A DNA stretch of 9,159 bases, from the NCBI GenBank assembly GCA_008933525.1, contig WBUV01000094.1, positions 1 to 9,159 on the forward strand, read 5' to 3'. Position numbers and translations under genes: made by a program. Positions within the stretch are counted from its first letter, which is position 1. Each line of letters opens with the position of its first letter. A model generated the notes under the pieces. It had not been told where the DNA came from. It ran no database searches and was given only the letters and a program-made list of their open reading frames with translations. This DNA is from Bacteroidales bacterium. Its GTDB lineage: Bacteria > Bacteroidota > Bacteroidia > Bacteroidales > Tenuifilaceae. Positions 6,820 to 9,159 of the stretch are shown here, one piece after another.

Positions 6820-7602
6820 ATGAGGATTTTATTAGGAATATCATTTATTGTTTTGCTATACTTTAACACCAACGCTCAGGTTGGATTTACACAGGAAGGA
6901 ATGGCATCCTACTATGCCAACGATTTTGAAGGGCGCACAACTGCCTCGGGCGAGCGGTTTAGCCACAAAAAGGCTACTTGCGCCCACATGTCAATCCCTT
7001 TTGGAGCTTTGGTTAAAATTACGAATTTAGAGAATAGCATCACAGCAATAGTTCGCGTTAACGACCGTGGTCCATTTGTTCCCGACCGCATAGTGGATGT
7101 TAGCCAATCGGTAGCAGAGCGACTTGGAATGGTTGGTAAAGGAACCGTTAAGGTTAGCATTGAGGTGGTTGATAATAGTGGATATAGCATTCAAAAATCC
7201 GAGTCGGTTCTGCAACCAGAGAAAACCGAAATTCCTGTAGCTACAAATCAGCCCAAGGTGGAGAAAGAGACAACTATAGTTAAAAAAAGTGAGACCACAG
7301 AGAAGGTCGAGGAAAAGAAAAAGGAATCGGAGTTATTTACCTTGAAGGTTGAAACATTGGCAGCAAAAGGCTTCTCCATACAAATTGGAAGTTACAAGGA
7401 ACTTGTTAATGTACTCCGAATAGCAGCTGATATACAAAATACAACTAAAAAGGAGACAAAAATACAGGTGATTACAATTAATGGCGAAAAAATTTACCGA
7501 TTGATGGTTGGCTCGTTCAGCAACAGAAAAGAGGCTGAAACGGCCAAGGAAAAGATTTCTAAAGTTTACAAGGATTGCTTTATTGTGGAGTTAAAGGAGT
7601 AG
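6820..7602 (+). CDS. rlpA: RlpA-like septal ring lytic transglycosylase (DPBB + SPOR domains)
   Basis: RlpA proteins cleave glycan strands lacking stem peptides and localise to division sites. The 260-residue product has a signal peptide with likely cleavage Ala19/Gln20 ('TNAQVGF'). A double-psi beta-barrel follows at about 27-117: 'ASYYANDFEGRTTASGERF' (29-47), 'AHMSIPFG' (55-62) and 'VRVNDRGPF' (78-86). Glu45, His56 and Asp82 sit where catalytic residues are reported in characterised RlpA. A Lys/Glu-rich linker spans about 125-175, and a C-terminal SPOR domain (about 185-260) contains 'FSIQIGSY' and 'YRLMVGSFSNRKEAE', expected to bind denuded septal peptidoglycan. Unlike E. coli RlpA, it has no lipobox Cys, so it should be a soluble periplasmic protein. 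The ATG at 6820 lies 23 bp after the DUF2461 stop. Activity versus a purely structural role cannot be decided from sequence. Confidence 0.92.
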   Translation: MRILLGISFIVLLYFNTNAQVGFTQEGMASYYANDFEGRTTASGERFSHKKATCAHMSIPFGALVKITNLENSITAIVRVNDRGPFVPDRIVDVSQSVAERLGMVGKGTVKVSIEVVDNSGYSIQKSESVLQPEKTEIPVATNQPKVEKETTIVKKSETTEKVEEKKKESELFTLKVETLAAKGFSIQIGSYKELVNVLRIAADIQNTTKKETKIQVITINGEKIYRLMVGSFSNRKEAETAKEKISKVYKDCFIVELKE

Positions 7603-7609
7603 TATCGAG

Positions 7610-7639
7610 TTTGACTTATCGACTTTTTTTGTAATATTG
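7610..7639 (+). promoter_or_regulatory. Promoter of the DUF2147 gene
   Basis: TTTG at 7610-7613 is followed after 18 bp by TAATATTG (7632-7639), one mismatch from TAnnTTTG. A start near 7645 would leave a leader of about 26 nt before the ATG at 7672. No clear terminator for rlpA is seen in the 69-bp gap, so read-through from upstream is also possible. Confidence 0.5.
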
Positions 7640-7671
7640 AACTAAATAGATTAACCAACCAACTTAATACT

Positions 7672-8115
7672 ATGAGAAAACTATTTGTTCTATCGGTTAC
7701 AATGCTATTTGCATTTGCTGTTTTTGCTCAGAACGACTCCAAAGTTGTGGGTACTTGGCTTACTCAGTACGGCGACTCCAAAGTAACCATTAGTAAGGAT
7801 GCTAAAGGGAAATTCAACGGCGAAATTTCTTGGTTACGCGAGCCCAACAAGAATGGGAAACCCAAAGTTGACGATAAAAACCCAGATGTAAAGCTACAGT
7901 CGCGCCCAATAATGGGATTGCGTTTGCTCGATGGCTTTACCTATAACCAAAAGGATAAAGAATGGGTTGATGGTAAAATTTACGACCCCAAAGAGGGAAA
8001 AACCTACAAGTGCCTAATGTGGTTTGAAGATAACAACTACGAAAAACTTCATGTTAAGGGCTACATTGGCTTCTCGCTTATTGGCAAGGAGGTTGTTTGG
8101 ACTCTCGATAAGTAA
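7672..8115 (+). CDS. DUF2147 family secreted protein
   Basis: The 147-residue product has a clear signal peptide (basic 'MRKLF', hydrophobic core, likely cleavage Ala19/Gln20) and should be periplasmic or exported. The mature part matches DUF2147: 'VVGTWLTQYGDSKVTI' (25-40), a 'GKFNGEISWL' strand (46-55), 'RPIMGLRLLDGF' (78-89), 'GKIYDPKEGKTY' (101-112) and 'KGYIGFSLIGKEVVWTL' (129-145). This pattern suggests a small lipocalin-like or beta-barrel fold, but no ligand or activity is established for the family. Length is normal and no residue loss is apparent. The ATG at 7672 gives a proper signal peptide. The downstream ComF-family gene starts only 5 bp after its stop, so the two are probably cotranscribed, although their compartments differ. 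Confidence 0.9.
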   Translation: MRKLFVLSVTMLFAFAVFAQNDSKVVGTWLTQYGDSKVTISKDAKGKFNGEISWLREPNKNGKPKVDDKNPDVKLQSRPIMGLRLLDGFTYNQKDKEWVDGKIYDPKEGKTYKCLMWFEDNNYEKLHVKGYIGFSLIGKEVVWTLDK

Positions 8116-8120
8116 TAGCC

Positions 8121-8822
8121 ATGGGCATCGCACGGGTGCTATCGGATTTTTTAAACCTTTTCTATCCAAATATTTGTCCAATTTGCCATAATGGGCTGGT
8201 TCGGGGCGAGGAGGTTATTTGCACATCGTGCATTTACCATTTACCACGTACACGCTACTGGAATTCAATAGATAATCAGGTAGCAAAAATATTTTGGGGC
8301 AGGGTGAACGTTGAGAACGCCTGCTCCTTTTTCTTTTTTGCAAAGGGAAGCCGATACCGTAAATTACTCCATCAACTCAAATATACCGGACGCTCCGATA
8401 TTGGGGTTAAACTAGGCGAGGAATTTGGTTATGAGTTGAAGAAATCGGAAATATACTCATCCATCGATGCAATTATTCCTGTTCCTTTACATCCCAAACG
8501 GTTTAAGGAAAGAGGATATAACCAAGCAGAAAAGATTGCTGATGGACTTTCCAAAGGGATGGGAGTTCCTGTAATAACAGATGTGTTAATCCGTGCGCAG
8601 TATACTCAAACCCAAACCAAGAAAACCCGTGAGGAGCGAGTAAAAAATGTTTCGGAGGCATTTACTATTATAAACCCCGAGAAAGTTGAAAATAAACACG
8701 TACTACTTGTGGATGATGTTGTAACAACAGGAGCAACGCTTGAGGTTTGTGCGAATACAATGCTTACTGGAACAACATCGAAGGTTAGCATTGGGACTTT
8801 AGCTTATGCCTATAACCTATAG
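8121..8822 (+). CDS. ComF family protein (zinc finger + phosphoribosyltransferase-like domain)
   Basis: The 233-residue cytoplasmic protein has an N-terminal four-Cys zinc finger (Cys19, Cys22, Cys34, Cys37 in 'CPICHNG' and 'ICTSC'). It then has the ComF core: 'LLHQLKYTGR' (82-91), 'IIPVPLHPKRFKERGYNQAE' (118-137) and the PRPP-binding loop 'VLLVDDVVTTGAT' (194-206) of type I phosphoribosyltransferases. Relatives are B. subtilis ComFC and E. coli GntX; ComFC is needed for DNA uptake and transformation. In Bacteroidota the role is unproven, and no other competence gene is in this window, so I assign only the family. The ATG at 8121 comes 5 bp after the DUF2147 stop. The gene converges with ubiX across a 70-bp gap. 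Confidence 0.92.
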   Translation: MGIARVLSDFLNLFYPNICPICHNGLVRGEEVICTSCIYHLPRTRYWNSIDNQVAKIFWGRVNVENACSFFFFAKGSRYRKLLHQLKYTGRSDIGVKLGEEFGYELKKSEIYSSIDAIIPVPLHPKRFKERGYNQAEKIADGLSKGMGVPVITDVLIRAQYTQTQTKKTREERVKNVSEAFTIINPEKVENKHVLLVDDVVTTGATLEVCANTMLTGTTSKVSIGTLAYAYNL

Positions 8823-8892
8823 GGGTTATTGGGTTAATAAGTAATTAGGAAAATAATTAGAAAACCATCAGCCATTAATCCTCACACGACAT

Positions 8893-9159
8893 TTACTGAG
8901 CATCGCCCCACCTATAATGATTAGTTTCAATTCCAGCAACATCCATAATTCGGTTAACCACGGTTAAAACCAACTCATCAATGTTTTTTGGAAGGCTATA
9001 GAATGAGGGACTTGCAGGGAGAATTATTCCCCCAGCAAGGGTTACGGTTCGCATATTCTCAATATGAATTAGGCTGTAGGGCAACTCGCGCGGAACAAGT
9101 ATAAGCTTGCGTCGCTCCTTAAGCATAACATCGGCTGCACGGCAAATAAGATCGGGGCT
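8893..9159 (-). CDS. ubiX: Flavin prenyltransferase UbiX, C-terminal part
   Basis: These are the last 88 residues of a UbiX/Pad1-type flavoprotein; the start lies beyond the window end. The visible run 'SPDLICRAADVMLKERRKL' opens the fragment. It is followed by 'ILVPRELPYSLIHIENM', 'TLAGGIILPASPSFYS', and a C-terminus ending in 'HYRWG', all typical of UbiX. UbiX attaches a dimethylallyl group to FMN to make the prenylated cofactor used by UbiD-type decarboxylases. The fragment contains the conserved Arg in 'PRE.P' and the 'ENM' segment near the flavin and prenyl-phosphate sites. It is convergent with the ComF-family gene. No ubiD gene is visible in the window, so the partner decarboxylase must be elsewhere. 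There is no frameshift in the visible part. Confidence 0.93.
   Translation of the reverse strand, partial: SPDLICRAADVMLKERRKLILVPRELPYSLIHIENMRTVTLAGGIILPASPSFYSLPKNIDELVLTVVNRIMDVAGIETNHYRWGDAQ

Noticed and set aside
6912..7215. Minus-strand open frames of 62-92 codons inside rlpA
   Set aside because: They lie opposite the strongly conserved DPBB coding region and have no recognisable protein features.
8812..8829. ATAACC/GGTTAT inverted repeat at the end of the ComF-family gene
   Set aside because: It has only a 6-bp stem with a 6-nt loop and no T-run on either strand, and it overlaps the stop codon. It is too weak to call a terminator.

Overview
This window looks like chromosomal core DNA of a member of the Bacteroidota, probably Bacteroidales-like. 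The evidence is gene content (a DUF4270 lipoprotein, the short glycogen-synthase-like protein of this phylum, DUF2147, the panC-panD-flippase order), signal peptides cleaved before Gln, several matches to the Bacteroidota promoter -7 element TAnnTTTG, and a lack of strong Shine-Dalgarno sequences. Genus cannot be told from the sequence. I see no transposase, integrase, phage gene, CRISPR array or obvious horizontally acquired block.

Layout. Positions 1-1580 hold a minus-strand cluster read in the order panC, panD, then a membrane flippase-like gene cut by the window start; the first two make pantothenate (coenzyme A precursor). A 348-bp gap (1581-1928) separates this from a divergent plus-strand cluster at 1929-5900. 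That cluster is a glycogen-synthase-like half protein with a GTG start, a DUF4270 lipoprotein, and glmS, which makes glucosamine-6-phosphate for peptidoglycan and LPS. Spacing is tight and the last two genes overlap by one base. The gap carries a -7 promoter match followed closely by a GC-rich hairpin and a short T-run, which may be an attenuator or small RNA.

A self-contained tRNA-Lys(CTT) follows at 5975-6047, with its own promoter and a good intrinsic terminator. Next come a DUF2461 protein and an RlpA-like DPBB+SPOR cell-wall protein (6131-7602), then a DUF2147 secreted protein and a ComF-family phosphoribosyltransferase (7672-8822). The window ends inside ubiX on the minus strand (8893-9159), convergent with the ComF gene.

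How the genes relate. Several products bear on the cell envelope (GlmS, RlpA, DUF4270 lipoprotein, flippase-like protein). The rest are cofactor or housekeeping genes (PanC, PanD, UbiX, tRNA-Lys). Nothing here amounts to a clear undescribed system. The points most worth a second look are the apparently non-catalytic glycogen-synthase half protein coupled to DUF4270 and glmS, and the hairpin leader in front of it.
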